From Primulina eburnea (taxonomy: Eukaryota > Streptophyta > Magnoliopsida > Lamiales > Gesneriaceae), in contig NC_133116.1 in assembly GCF_022965805.1 (NCBI RefSeq), positions 5,022,001 to 5,086,000 of the forward strand: a stretch of 64,000 nt of DNA. Reading direction: 5' to 3'. Positions 12,554-26,200 of the stretch are shown here, piece after piece (position 1 is the stretch's first letter; every line of letters begins with the position of its first letter). A program made the translations under genes and the position numbers. Under the pieces are notes generated by a model. That model was not told the origin of the DNA, ran no database searches, and was given only the letters and a program-made list of their open reading frames with translations.

Positions 12554-13492
12554 TGATAAATTTGTTTTTTTGACTCCATTATCGTGAATGAATTATAACC
12601 AGGTAAGAATTTAAAATTCATTCGTCTTTTAATTTATGATGATGTAATAAAGGATGTTTAATTAAGATTTTATTCGATTATACATAGAAATTCGAATCAA
12701 ATAATATTATATTTGTTTTATTTTTATACCAAATCCAACCATAAATTTCGGTTTGGTCCAGTTTGAAAAATTAATTTTTAAATTTGAATGAACATTTTAT
12801 TTAATAATAAAAATAAAATGATTATAATTGAAATATCATAAATTAAGATGGGATTTATATTTACAATACATTTTGTGTTATTTATACTTCAACTCATGTG
12901 TAAAATGTGTGTCAAATTTGATGTGATAAAAAAAAAAAAATCAAACCCAATAAAAAACAAAGAATCAATTATCACGAACCAATGGAATCGAATCGATCCG
13001 TCCAAAAGTATAACTGTATATCAAAGAAAATGAGTGAGATGACTCTGCACATCATACCTTGATTAGGGTTAAGAAACCTTTATTTTGAGAAGAGAATCGC
13101 ATATGATATATAATTTTGTAATGTATGAGAATTAAATTTATCTATATCTATGCAATATTTTGAAATATCTCTAAAATATAATTGATATGATTGATATGAT
13201 TTTTATCGTATCATTAAAAATTTATTGATAAATGAAGTATAAATAACAAAAACACATTGTAATTATCAAACCTAACTTTATAAAAACCAAACTTTTATGG
13301 GTGGTGTCATATTTACTTGGGTTAAAATCTTATATAAATAAATTTCTCGTATAATTGAATTGACACGAAACTTATTAATAATAAAATACGAAATAAAAAT
13401 CAAACCATATATATCTATATACAAAAAAAAAATCATACCAAATTTCATATTAATGTAATCGATCGGTTTGGCATGATTTATTTTTATTCCAA

Positions 13493-13650
13493 GGTAAAAA
13501 TTTGTGTGAGACAGTCTCACGTGTCGTATTTGTGAGACTAATATCTTATTTAGGTTATCTATGAAAAAATATTATTTTTATGCTACAAGTATTACTTTTT
13601 ATTGTGAATATGGGTAGGGTTCTCACATGAGACCTTCTCTTTATCCAAAA
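13493..13650 (+). repeat. MITE copy (GTGAGACGGTCTCAC family), internal deletion
   Basis: Left half is well preserved (GTGTGAGACAGTCTCACG, then the two ATTACTTTT blocks and GTGAATATGGGTAGGGTT); the right terminal repeat is shortened to TCTCACATGAGACC. Confidence 0.8.
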
Positions 13651-14084
13651 CCCTAATGATTTCAAAACAAATCAAAATTATGATTGACTGAAAACCACTC
13701 CAACTATGCTGATTGGTTTAGCTTAATAATTTGGTTTGGTCTCATTTCTAAACACTCCTAGATGTAATGATATTTGTGATGTATTTGGTGTATTTTAAAT
13801 CCATTCTTCAAATTTTCCAAATCAAATTCTTTCACCCAAGTGCAATATTTGATATGATGACAAATTTTTTAGGTAACAACATAGATGTGAATCTTTTAAT
13901 GATAAATTCGATTATTTGACGCCAAGATAATCCATAAATTTATGTTTTATAATATCGAACAGACTTATTTGTTAATTCGTGTAAATATAATGCACTCAAT
14001 TCCCCCGTACATCAAACACCTTTTTGGCCCAAAAAAACAAAATAAAACTCATCCTATTGATGCAGATGAATAGTTTATCACAAA

Positions 14085-14232
14085 ACTTCTATGATACTGT
14101 GTCACGAAACAATTTGGTAAGATAAATATCCTATTCGAGACTCATCACAAATATTATTTTTTATATCAAAAATATTATTTTTCGCTTCATACATGGATCT
14201 GATCGACTCGTCTCACGTGATACATACTCATA
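14085..14232 (+). repeat. Old, degenerate copy of the same MITE
   Basis: Only the order of landmarks is kept: GTGTCACGAAAC, ATCCTATT, two ATATTATTTTT blocks and GACTCGTCTCACGTGA. The many substitutions mark it as an older insertion. Confidence 0.55.
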
Positions 14233-14769
14233 CTTTATTGGGTAGCATAAAAGAATAAAAAAAAGAAGATGAAACAACATATCCACGAATAATTATATTT
14301 TTTTGACAATTAATGGAAAATATTAATATATGTGCTTGGATCAGTTTCAAATTCTTTAGCATACACAGATTGACAAAATTCGCTCATATTTAAAATTCAC
14401 ATCATATCAAATTATACAATTTTAATAAAAAATTTGGTGGATTGTAAATACACTAAATACGAGTATTATTTGAAATTCATCCCTCAAATATTTATCAATA
14501 TCAAATTCATCGATCCAAATACGACTAGACTATTTGATATTTTTACACTAGAAAAGAAAATTTGATAGCTACAATCATTATTATGTATGGTTATCGTTTT
14601 GGTCTGTCAATCGAACGCCAAACTAAATTTACGTATTTAGAATTCCTACTTCATTGAACTAATACAAATATTAATAAGAAGGCGGAATAAGTTAATAATG
14701 ATAAAATAAATAATATAAAAAAGATTTTCTAAAAAACCAAAAATTACACCACATGTGTGCATCTGTATT

Positions 14770-15170
14770 AGACTTAGCATTGAGAAAAATATCGAATTTT
14801 CGATATAGCGAGGTTATCGTATCGAAAATATCGAATTTATCAAAATTTTAGGTATATTTTGGTACAATATGATATCGATACCGAAATCGGTACAATAATG
14901 GTATGAAATTTGAAAATTTTCGGTATATATCAAAATAATATATATAAATTAAATATTATATAATATTTTTACACGATAAAATTTTAAAAAATTAAAAAAA
15001 TGTAAGATCTTTGTTCTGTATAAAACTGTATAGCCAATACCATATCGAAATCTCAACATGCCATAATATTTCGATATAATATGCATTTTAATCATATATA
15101 TCGAAAATTTCTTTATCAATATAAATATTTTTAATATCGTAATTTTCGATTCTCTATATTATATACATTT
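14770..15170. repeat. AT-rich palindromic repeat rich in TTTTCGATAT words
   Basis: Words such as ATCGAATTTTCGATAT, GGTATCGAT-like and TCGAAAATTTC recur in both orientations, and the right side folds back on the left. A related stretch lies at 30903-31190, so this is a dispersed family, probably a MITE; ends are not precise. Confidence 0.5.
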
Positions 15171-15189
15171 CTGGGTACGTATTACCAAG

Positions 15190-16140
15190 ATTCTAAAAAG
15201 CGTGAAGCGCCCTGAAACGCGGATGTCGAGTGCTAAGCTTTTTAAGCTTAAGCGAGATTAGCACATGCTTAAGCTTGATTTTTTTTTAATTTTAGTGTAA
15301 TTATAATTGTCTCAAATCAATAAAAGATACCATATTTAATGTTTGGTATGATTTTAATAAGAGTGATTAAATTTATATATTAGATTGTAATGACAAAATT
15401 AACCTTATCATAATAAATTTTATAATTTCAAAATTGTTGCTTGACTTCATATTTTTTATTTGTTCATGCGTCGATAGTGTTGCATGATTTATTTATTTTT
15501 ATCTAATTTTATATATTATATAATATGATAATTGAGCCTTTGATTTTGTGAATAATGTCAAATATCAATTTTTAAAGTTAATCGGATGATACTAATAATT
15601 TTATTGAGATTTATAAAAATTATTTATATAATTATCACGAATTCATTTATATAATTATCATTTTATATAATATATTAAAATAAATAAAAATATTTATTTG
15701 ATTTTAATTTCTACCTAATATCATAGATTTATAAAAATCATTTATAAATTATGATAAATTTAAGTATGATGCATTAATTCTCATATTTATAAAAGCATAA
15801 AAATCTCAAAATTACAACCTTTATTTATTTTTGCAATTAGATCACATTAAAAAATGCTAAATATTTGTGAAATCATTATCAGACATGTTTAATCATATTT
15901 AAAATTTAAAAATAAACATCTAAATTATAAACTTAATTTATTATTTTAAAATAAAAAGACATACCTTCAAAATAAAAAATTTAAAAATAAAAAGATGAAA
16001 TTAATTGTGTTTAAGTACGTTTAATTAAACTTATTAATTACACTTAATTCGATCAAACTACAATTTAACCGTTTTTCTTCGAAACGAAACATTTTTATCG
16101 AGTTTAAAGCTTAATCACATTTTAACATGCTTTTTAGAAT
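15190..16140. mobile_element. Possible TIR element (ATTCTAAAAAGC ends)
   Basis: The left end ATTCTAAAAAGCGTG and the right end CATGCTTTTTAGAAT are inverted copies of each other (about 13 of 15 positions). The left end continues into AAGCTTAAGC-type hairpins. The ~950 bp between is non-coding and very AT-rich. No target-site duplication is evident next to these ends, so boundaries are uncertain. Confidence 0.45.
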
Positions 16141-16342
16141 ACTGCTTATTACACGATATTATATACCAGCCTTATTAGACCGACTAGTTGGGCTTTTAGA
16201 CCCGAAAAGAAACGGGTGGTGCTCCGTTCAGTCTCTGACCGCGTAAGTACTGGGCATCGTCGCTCTCTCTGCCCCTTCTAAAGATCGGACAAACCGAGCC
16301 AAGATACTCAGCAGTTTGTTAATTCACCGAGTAATCAAGATT

Positions 16343-19267
16343 ATGTATCATCCGTCAAGAGGTGGAGTTCGCGGTGGCCGTGATCGTAAGCCCTTTATTC
16401 TTTCTCCTTTCCCCATGATTTCTAGGGCTTCTGATTCCTTTTCTGAAATTCGATGCGACTGAAATTTTAGCTGCAATTTTGATAATTGATTGAAAAATCC
16501 AGATGTCCTTGTTGTGAAATTTTTGTTTCTTCAGCTTATCTATCGATCATCATGAATTTATTGTTTAGAATAAATTGCTATTGCTGTTGTTTGCTAAGTA
16601 TGTTGGTAGCCTAATACTTTATGGGGTGATGTGATTGCTATTTTTTTTAGCAATACGTTGATTTGAGTGTCACGGGTCTTATTTAGCAGAACGGGTTTCC
16701 AGAGTTTGAATGTGGGATTTCTTATAGTAATTTAGCTTACCTATCGGCTATCAGCCCAACCTAGTGGAAGAAACAAAGCTAAAAAGAGAAGAGAAAGACA
16801 AAGGACGAGAAAAGTAAAGCATCTAGGCATGAAAGACAATGTCTAACCCACTTCAGACTCTTTTTGGCCTTGATTGTTCCTCTGGGTTATTCTTCAATTC
16901 AGTCTGTTATAGCTTACTTTAGATGGCTCTCGAAGAATTGCCAAATAGAAGGGATTGTTGGTGACTTGATGGAGAAAAAGCTTGAGTATACATGGATTCT
17001 CTTTCTTCAGTATACCTCTCTCTTTGTTCAACTTCTCAATAGGAGGCCAGGTGTTCCTATATCTATTCCAATTTTCTTCTCTGAAGCATAATGCTGAGAG
17101 ATTGCATAGTATCAAACCTCATGTGATTTTTTGTAATTTGTAAGTGTGTAGCTTTATTCATGAATAAAAAGAAGCCAGATTGAAATATATCGAGGCATTC
17201 TGTTACTGTTTCTATTAAAAAATGAACCGAGTGTTTCATGAAGTTCTTCTATCAGTTTCTGATAAGATTTATGAGGAATCTAAAGTCTAAACAATGAAAA
17301 TGGATTCTATGATGTAAAGATTGTCAGAAATAAGAACCTACCTATATGTTTGATAATGAACTGTTAGAAAATTTGTAACTGTTGTCAGTGTTTTAAGTGT
17401 GAAAATTTGGTGCTATAACAGTTCTTCTGTACCCATGGGCAATCAGTTAACTATTACATCTGTTTCTGAAGCGTCTTTTTGAGTTTTTTTAAAATGAGGG
17501 CTGCATGGTGGCAGAAAGTGGGGTGTGGAGAAAAGGCTGTGAACTTACCATATATGTTTTTTACCTTCTCTTGTAGGTTCTACAAATTGCTTATAGGTGT
17601 ATATTTCAAAGACCAAAGTTTCTTGAATATCGTAGCTATAGTCCCATCCCAGTTAGATTCGAGTTTCTAGAATTTTCTTCGAGAACATTGGTCGTCAACT
17701 GTATGCACTATATTAATCCTGATATTGTATGAGATGTTGGATAATTGATCTCATTGATCTTTTTTTAGATTTTGTGCTGCTACCTTTTACTTTCTACCTT
17801 GTCTCTGTTTTGGAACATGTATTCCCCGTTTTCTAAAAGTTATAGCTATCTATTGTGAACTACTTAAATATCCACAAAACTTTGTATGCAGAATTCAACT
17901 GGGACGATGTGAAAGTTGATAAACACCGAGAAAATTATTTAGGTCACAGCCTCAAGGCACCTGTTGGAAGATGGCAGAAAGGTACTCTCTCTCTTTTTGG
18001 GAAGAATTGGCTATTTGGAGTGTGATGAATTGAATTACTTAGTGTTAGGAGGTCTGGAATATCCGAGATTCATGTCAATCCTGAATCCAATCTTTTTTCC
18101 CCTGCTCTCCCTCCCCTTTCTGATCTCCTTGGTTCAATCTAGAATGATTTATCTTGTTGGGGGTGGGGTAATGTACTGTAAGAGAACATATTGGCTGGTC
18201 TGCAGGCTCTGTTAGTTCATCGAAAGCTTCTAACTACAGACCATAAAGCGTACAAGGATCATAACTGGCATCTAAAGACTAAAGTTTCTGTTGTCTCCAA
18301 GCAACTGCTTTGAGACTGTGAACATTCATTAGGGGACTCCGTATTACTTGATTTTTTATTTCCTTATCACTTTTATTAATGATGCGTGGCATCCTTCGAA
18401 GTCTGATCTCACTAGTTTTCTGGAATATTTGTGATTCTCAATACTTCTGCAGGAAAAGACCTCATTGGTATGCTCGTGATAAAAAATCAGGAAGTTCGAA
18501 TTCGGATGCTTTGAAAGAAGAGATAAGAAGAATCAAGGAGGAAGAGGAGCAGGCCATGAGAGAGGCTCTCGGTTTAGCTCCTAAGCGTGCAACAAAAATT
18601 CTAGGGAATCGACTCGATAAACATGAATTTTCAGAGCTGGTTAAACGAAGCTCAACAGCAGAAGACTTGGGAGCTGGCCATGCTGAAGCAGCTCAAGTTC
18701 AGGGTCTTGGTTTTTCTAGGTATGAATTGAAAGTTGCAGACTTGAACTATGTTCCCAGATAGATCTCTGATTCTTCGATCATGTGAAAAGTAATATCAAA
18801 TGCCACTCTTGCTTCGTCCATTGCTCAGAAAAAATGCATCTGTTTTGGTATGTGGGAGGTTCAAGGAATGCAATTTTATCCCATACCTCTCTTTTTAAAG
18901 TAGAAAACTAATTCTTGCTCGAAAAGGTCCATAGAAAGTTCTGAAATGTTATTGCTAACAATTTCTGGATGATTGATACTTTTGCAGAGGGCATCGCCCT
19001 GCAGCAGAGTCTGATTTGCCATCTAATCTGAAGTCTGAAGGGGTTGAAATGCTCGTCTCTCGGCCAACTTTATCTTCAAGGAATGATGAAGTGTCGGATT
19101 ATCAAAGCAGCGAAAAGAAAAGAAAGCGTGAGGAGAACCGAGATAAACATGGCAAGGAGAGGAACCTGGAGAAGCGTGAGGGCCGCCATAAGCAGCATTC
19201 TCGCGATTCAGACGATCATAGTAAGCATAAGAAAGACAAGGGAAAGAGAAGGCATGACTCCTACTAA
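16343..19267 (+). CDS. MMTAG2-like nuclear protein, 4 exons, one base missing in exon 3
   Basis: Exons 16343-16385, 17892-17981, 18453-18719 and 18988-19267. The N-terminus [20 protein letters not shown], then [18 protein letters not shown] and HWYARDKK, match the conserved multiple myeloma tumour-associated protein 2 (MMtag) domain known from animals and plants; the middle ([12 protein letters not shown]) and the Lys/Arg/Asp/Ser-rich tail suggest a nuclear, possibly RNA-associated protein of unknown biochemical role. The spliced exons total 680 nt. At 18460-18464 the expected CTCCATTGG reads CTCATTGG: one C is missing, which puts the rest of exon 3 and exon 4 out of frame and would stop translation after 64 residues. 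With that base the frame runs 226 residues, the normal family length. Either a sequence error or a recent frameshift. Confidence 0.85.
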
Positions 19268-20236
19268 TGAATAAAAAATAAGTGAAATGCGAGCAACGTG
19301 TTACTGCTTATAGCTTCGCTAGTATGGGAGCCTTCCTATCTGATGATCAAGTGATTATGGCTGTGTTTCTCACGTCAGAAGCTTGAATCTCTTTATTTTT
19401 TTGCCCGATTTGTGATTTGCTATAGCCTTGTAATTTGACCATTAACTTCGTGTCATCAAACTTTAGTCATTTCCATGAATGAAATATTATCATAAATCAA
19501 TATATATGGCGTATATCTCCTGTCGGCATATACCAATTTTAAAAAATTAATTTAGTTTTAATGCTTATTGCGACTACTACTATTGTTTTATCAATATCAG
19601 TACCTCATAATATTCAATTCTTAAAAAGTGTCGAGATATTTAAATTCTTGTCAGATATAATCAATGGAGAAATTTGTGAAGCCCTACTACAGTTGAAGTT
19701 TTCACGATACCAATTATGACTCTAAATTTATTAATTAAATTTGATCATGCACTAATTTTTTAGTTCACATTTTTTTATTTTGTCCTTCGATTTTTAGATC
19801 TGTTTTTCATGAAATTCATATATTTGATCATAATTTTTTTTTTAAATTTCGCTCACCAGACCTTTGGTTTGTGATGATTAAATATTACAATAATATAATA
19901 TATTGACTTGCTCTAATTTTTCAACAATAATTTTGTCACGATGAAAGTCTAATCCCCAACTCAAATATTTAACCGATTAATATTAATATTAATATTATTC
20001 ATGAAGAAAAGTAATGAAAATGGATTGCTTTGAATGTGGTAACATTCCACAGATACAACACTTTTAGCAAAATATAAGCAACAAATAAATTAAATCCCGA
20101 AACACACAAAACACATATAAATAGCCACAGCAAAAGAGATTTTCCTTTATTAAATCAAAACCACACTAAACAAGCCAAAGTAAATGCAACTGTTTATATA
20201 CAAGAAAAAAAATCTTATACTTTCAAGTGTTCTTTT
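19268..20236. other. Convergent intergenic space between MMTAG2-like and PDR genes
   Basis: Two plus-strand genes' worth of 3' sequence is not present; the tail of the MMTAG2-like transcript (polyadenylation-like AATAAAAAATAAG at 19271 and AATGAAATATTATC at 19478) faces the 3' end of the PDR gene. The rest is AT-rich with no gene seen. Confidence 0.5.
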
Positions 20237-23200
20237 CTACCTCCTTTGGAAGTTCAAGTACTTGATCCCGTAAGCGAACACGAGACAGAAAAGGATCGTC
20301 CAGCCGACATGTGCTCCAGCAACAGCTCCAAGAAAAGTCATACTTGAAGCCTAGAGAACTATCAAGATAATCCTTGAGTGGAACATCAACAGCAATTCCA
20401 GGTACTTCGAGTGGACTTGTCTTGTCCCCGACCTGCGACGTGACCAAACCATATATAGTCCACGCGACCGGAGAACCCCAATAATACCATCTCCACCATA
20501 TAGGAATTTCCTGGAAATATCAGATTTTTAGTTCCCCGTGAACTACTAAGTTCCGACATAAGACTGGACAATGTAGCATATACTAATCATCATTATCGAG
20601 TTTACTCACCGTTCTTGGGATAAGGAAGCCGGAGAACAAATTCCAAAAGCTGAGGAAAAACGACATGAGGATTGCAGCGATCATGTAATTTGGAGTGAGG
20701 GATACAAGCATCATCCCATATGCAGTAAAGTAGACAAAGCACATGAATACAAAGAAATAGAACCAGAAGAACTTGTCAGCTCGCCAGTGGAAGCCAATCA
20801 TGGAGTAAAGAAGAAGGCTGTAGATAAATGTTTGGACAGCGATGTAAATGGTCTCTATGGCAATCTGTAGAAGATGTATGTTAGTTTCTATAGCATGAAA
20901 TCAATTTTCTTTAAGCGTATGTATACTCTTCCCACCTGAGCAAATGCGTAAGGCAACGGAGAATACATCCCGGCAGCCTTTTCGCGATAGAAGACTGTCC
21001 TCTCTACTGCTACAACTGCCTGCACCGCAGAAGTATTGGTTCCTCCAAGAAACATAACAGCGGCGTACATAGCTCCAAGCAGATTCATCAGGTCTTGTTG
21101 TTTAGACCTGCATCAATAATGATGGAAAGATGAGCATATCGTTCCATCAATTTTTTGTTCTGGGATTTAACAAAATAGCTTACATTTTCTGCCCTTTGTC
21201 CCAAAATATGACTCCAAATATAATCCCGATGACGGTTGTCATAAAGAACCTGATCGAGTTATACTTTGGATTCCTCCAATAAGATAAATGCTGTTTCCAA
21301 AAGCAGGCTTTGCATTGTGTAGTAAATGACTGTGAATATTGAGTTGGGAAATATAGATCTTGCGACCCTGGAGCCGGGGTGCTGAGTTCTTTAATTAGTT
21401 CTTGATTCCTCCTGTTACAAAGAGAGAGTGAGAAATTATCTGCAAAAAGAAAATATAGAATCCATGTGTTTCAGTTACCGGTGTAGTTCAGAGCCGGCAT
21501 AAATTTCTGCAAAATCCACATTAAGCTGAGCCTCCATGGCAGGAGTGCTGACCTCCAGCATCCAAGTTGCAGGATTCTGACCTTCTTTGATCTCAGGAAC
21601 TCCGGGTACAGACTGAAGTAGAGGCATAATCATTTTAAATCAAAGAGGTAACAACTTTCTCGTGCAACATACCAGCAATTATTTGGAGTGTTAATTTTAG
21701 AAGCATAGAAATTATTCATTTCCGTGCATACTACAAGTATAATTTACTATCCTAACTCTATCCTCACTCTGAATATTTTCTGATTCGGAACTTACTTGAA
21801 AATGTTCTACAAGAAGGCAAGAATGACGACCAAGAGGTCCTGCATAAATAGCTTGTCCTCCTCTCTTAAGTAACAGTAGCTACACAGAAAGTTGCAGCAG
21901 AGTTAAGAACAACAGCATTTTCCCAAGAAAATAAAGAAGATCCCAGCTCAATCTTGAAATTCTGTAAACTCACCTCATCAAAAGCTTCGAAAATATCTAT
22001 GCTAGGCTGATGAATCGTGCAAACAACTGTTCGTCCAGTATCTACAGTGTTGCGCACGGTACGCATAACTATTGCAGCAGCTCTAGCATCGAGGCCTGAT
22101 GTAGGCTCATCCATGAAGATAATGGATGGGTTAGCAACCAGCTCTACTGCTATGGTAAGTCTTTTTCGCTGTTCTGTTGACAGACCATCCACCCCAGGAA
22201 GACCAACTAAAGCATCTCTCAGTGGATTCAACTCAATCAATTCCATCACTTCCTCAACGAACATCTAACACAAAAATCATTCAGAAACATACAAAAATTC
22301 AAAGATCTTGATGCTCGCAAAGAACAATCACGTGTAGCTAAGGGTGTGAGAGGAGTCGAGCTGGCTTGTAAGCTGTTCGACTCGAACCCAGTCAAGATAG
22401 TGTACCTTTCGTTCTTCCTTGCTAACGTCAGGTGAAAGCCGTAACCAAGCAGAGTATCCAATTGATTCATACACAGTGACAAACGGAGAATGGATGTCGG
22501 TTTGTTCGCAATAGCCACTGATACGGGCAAAGGTTGATTGGTTTTTTGGATAACCAGATATGCTAATACTTCCTTCAATGTATCCACCTGTTTTTCTTCC
22601 AGCCAACACATCCATCAATGTTGTCTTACCAGCACCACTTACGCCCACTAATGCAGTCAGGACCCCAGGCCTGAAAGCTCCACTGACCTCTCTCAATAAT
22701 TGAAGCCTAGTTTCTTCCATGCCTTTGCTTTTCATTTCCTAAACAACATACAACAATTGTTGCAATAGTGTATCTACTCAAAAATGTATATAGAATAAAT
22801 GAAAAAAGCTTTATTCATCATGAGTTTTTGGAAGATCTACTTTTGATTATGTTTTTCAAAATAATCTCATCATACACATCGAACTCGTTGCAGAAAGTAA
22901 TATTTTACCGTCAGAAAGAAGGGATGCATCTTATAATCTTTTGAATTTATAATACCAAAAAAGGAACTTACAGCAGGCATGTCAACATAGTAGTTCACAT
23001 GATCAAACGCTAGAGACAATGGGGTGAACGGAAGCACCATTCCTCGTTTCTTTATTGCCTCCTCTGAGGATTTGTTTCCGGACTTGTTCCTCGTGAACAT
23101 GTCTATGCCTGTTATTATTATTCATAATTCTAGTCACGTAGACGGAAAAACAAGAAGGGAATGGGGGGTTTCATGGGAAATTCTGCATGATGACACAACT

Positions 23201-26200
23201 CTTGACGGAAACATATTTGAGACATCAGGCAAAAGACAAATTTGGAAGATAGAGAAGTTTAAACATTTTGAGAGAGCTCAATCTCTATATGAGCAAACAA
23301 AGAAAATATTCAGGGAAATGAAATTTACTAACAGAAAACTAAAATAAATATCGTCCAGTAACTTCAGCTATTGGAGCTGCAGAGGTAGTACCTTCGTCGG
23401 TGGTTGAACTACTATTGGATGCAGTATTTTTCTTGTTCTTATCCTTGGTTTTCTCGTCAGTTATAATGGATTTTGAATCTCCGAAAGCTGTATAGTTTTG
23501 TGCAATGGTTAACAAGGATAATTTTTAAAAGTCTGAAGCATAAAGATAAACAAAGAAAACAGTGTCATATCTTACGATTCAGGTATGTCAGTGCCACAAT
23601 GAAGCAGATGTTGAAGAGAATAGAAAAGGCAAAGAGAGCAATGACACAAACCCAATACATATATTCCTCAGTAAACATGCCCCGCGTCTTGAGAAGAACC
23701 TTGCCAACCGTAGGTTCAGAAAATCTTGTATCGTTGTTCAGCTAAATACAAACAAGAATGAAACTCAGGAATCTGAATACAACTATGCAAATAATTGCAC
23801 GCTCAAGTTTACAATAAGAACTTACGGAGCCCCATCTCTCATCCAGAAATTCATTAATGGCTATAGCATTCTGGCCATACATCATTGGAGAAACGTAATA
23901 GCCCCAAATCATCCACGGTTTAATGTCATCTGATTTCAGCGAACCACAGACAAAAACAACATTCATAACTACAGGTAATTTGTAAATTCTAAATGCACCA
24001 TTTATTAGAGACCGAGTTTGCTTTCAAAAGTAATAAAATTAGATAATGCGGTGATTATCTGACCTTTTGAGATAATAAAACCACCAAGAACAAACACCAG
24101 TAGCAATGTGAAAGTACCCAAAGTGTTTGCGACAACCTGCGTTCTTCCAAGTGCAGCAATAAATCGGAAAAGGGATAAAGCCATCTGATGCAGTGCAAAA
24201 AATGCCAGTAATTGGCGGAAAAACCTGAAAGAATGAGGTCAGAAACAATGTCATAAAAACAAAGAAAAAAACACACTCTTCATCTTAAGAGGAAGATCAA
24301 GAGCATACCTGCTAGCAGCAGGAGCAAATCCAATAGTGTAATAAGTAAGAACGATCCATATCAATGATTCCATGAGTGAAAGGGGAATCCTCAGAAGCCA
24401 AATTGGCAAAGAAAATGCCCAAGCAGGGTAAAACAAAGCATCCCGTTGTTTAAAGAACACAGGAAGTCTAACAATAGTCAATGCCAGCTCTGCAGTGCCA
24501 TTAAACATGACATTGATGAGGCTAAAAAAGAGTGCACCATAAAATTTCCCTCCATCGACTAACTGACCATATTTCATCTCTGTTCTAAAGAATACCGTGA
24601 AGGCAATTATAGACATCACAGTTATCTGAAATGTCTTGAATATATACAAAAAAGCGTTGCGTTTTATCAAGAGCCATTCCCTGGACAGGCATGCTTTGAA
24701 CAATTCCATATTGGATATTCCATATCTATCGGTAACCAATGCAGCAGGATGAGCTTTAGTTTTATCGTAAGGGATACACAGCTCATCAAAAAGCTTCAGT
24801 CCCACATGGAAAGAGCTGAAGCGCTCTACAAACTCGGCCACTGAAATATATCTGTAGGGTTCATCTTTGTTAAACCAGTATTGCTTTTGGTCTTTAATGG
24901 ACGTGACCTCTTGTAAAAAATCTGCCACTCCTTTCCTCTCAGGGCACTTGAATCCGACACTCTCAAAAAATTCGAGAATGTTTTCACGTGGACCTTGATA
25001 GACAATTTGTCCTTCAGAAAGCAAAACGATGTCATCAAAAAGCTCAAAAGTTTCAGGTGCAGGCTGAAGAAGAGAGATTATCATTGTCACGTCCATGATT
25101 TGAACCATCTGCCTCATGTACTTAACAATTTGAAAAGTCGTGGAACTATCGAGACCAGTTGAAATCTCATCCATGCAGTAAAATTTTGCTGGTCCAACCA
25201 ACATTTCTCCTACATTCACATCAACATTACACAAAAGAGAGGGAAACTTGTCAAATCGGGTGTGCACAAAGTAAACTGGAGAAGTGGAGCAATAAACTGT
25301 ATTTACATACCAGTTGTTAGCCGCTTCTTTTGTCCACCCGAGATTCCCCTTCTCATCTCGTCTCCCACCATTATATCAGCACATATATCTAGTCCAAGAA
25401 TCTATGTTTGTGCACAAAATGACGCAACATAAATTTAGATGACTGCTTAGACTGGCCAGTTTAAAAGAAGATGAACTTGCTACAAGAAGAAAAACAAACC
25501 TTAAGAGCGTAATCTGTTACGAGACTGGATTCTTGACCTGGTACTGAAATGGCTTTCATGAATGCATCAATTTGAGGATCAGGTTTAATCCCTGCCTCCT
25601 TTTCTCTCCTTGACAATTCTGCTAGGAGGTCATATCTAGTTCCAACCCCTAAGCAGCGTCCTGAAAAGTTTAACGTCTCTCTAACAGTCATCTCTCCATG
25701 GTGAAGGTCGTGCTGGCTAATATATGAACAAGTTCTTTGGGGAATGAATTCAGACATTTCATGGCCACAATACGAAATTCGTCCACTAAACTGTTCAAAA
25801 AGTTTCAAGTAAATCATGAACTTTGGTAATCCCGAAAAAGTGAGGAGATTTATGTGATAAATGAGACCAAGAACCGCACACCCTGAGATCTGTGTCTAGC
25901 TTTCCAGCGAGCGCCTTTAGCAATACAGTTTTCCCAGCGCCTGGAGGTCCAAGCAGCAGGGTCATCCTAATAATTTCAAAATAAACACTGTTCATGATTT
26001 CAATCAGCCGGACATGCCTTGATACAATTTCTAGCTATGAATGTAATAAACCAACTGAAATATTAATAAAATGTTTTTGGCTTATGCACGTTTGTTTCTT
26101 TTCACTTTTGTGGCAAAATGAAACAAGCATTAGCGTAAAGTTTAACTGTGCACATAATAAAGAGAATCTAGATCAAGAAAACCAAACCTCGAAGGTTTTA

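Larger units (their letters stand above)
12554..14769. other. AT-rich intergenic DNA with two MITE copies
   Basis: No gene seen. Contents are two MITE copies (listed separately) and A/T-rich unique sequence with only short random open frames. Confidence 0.5.
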
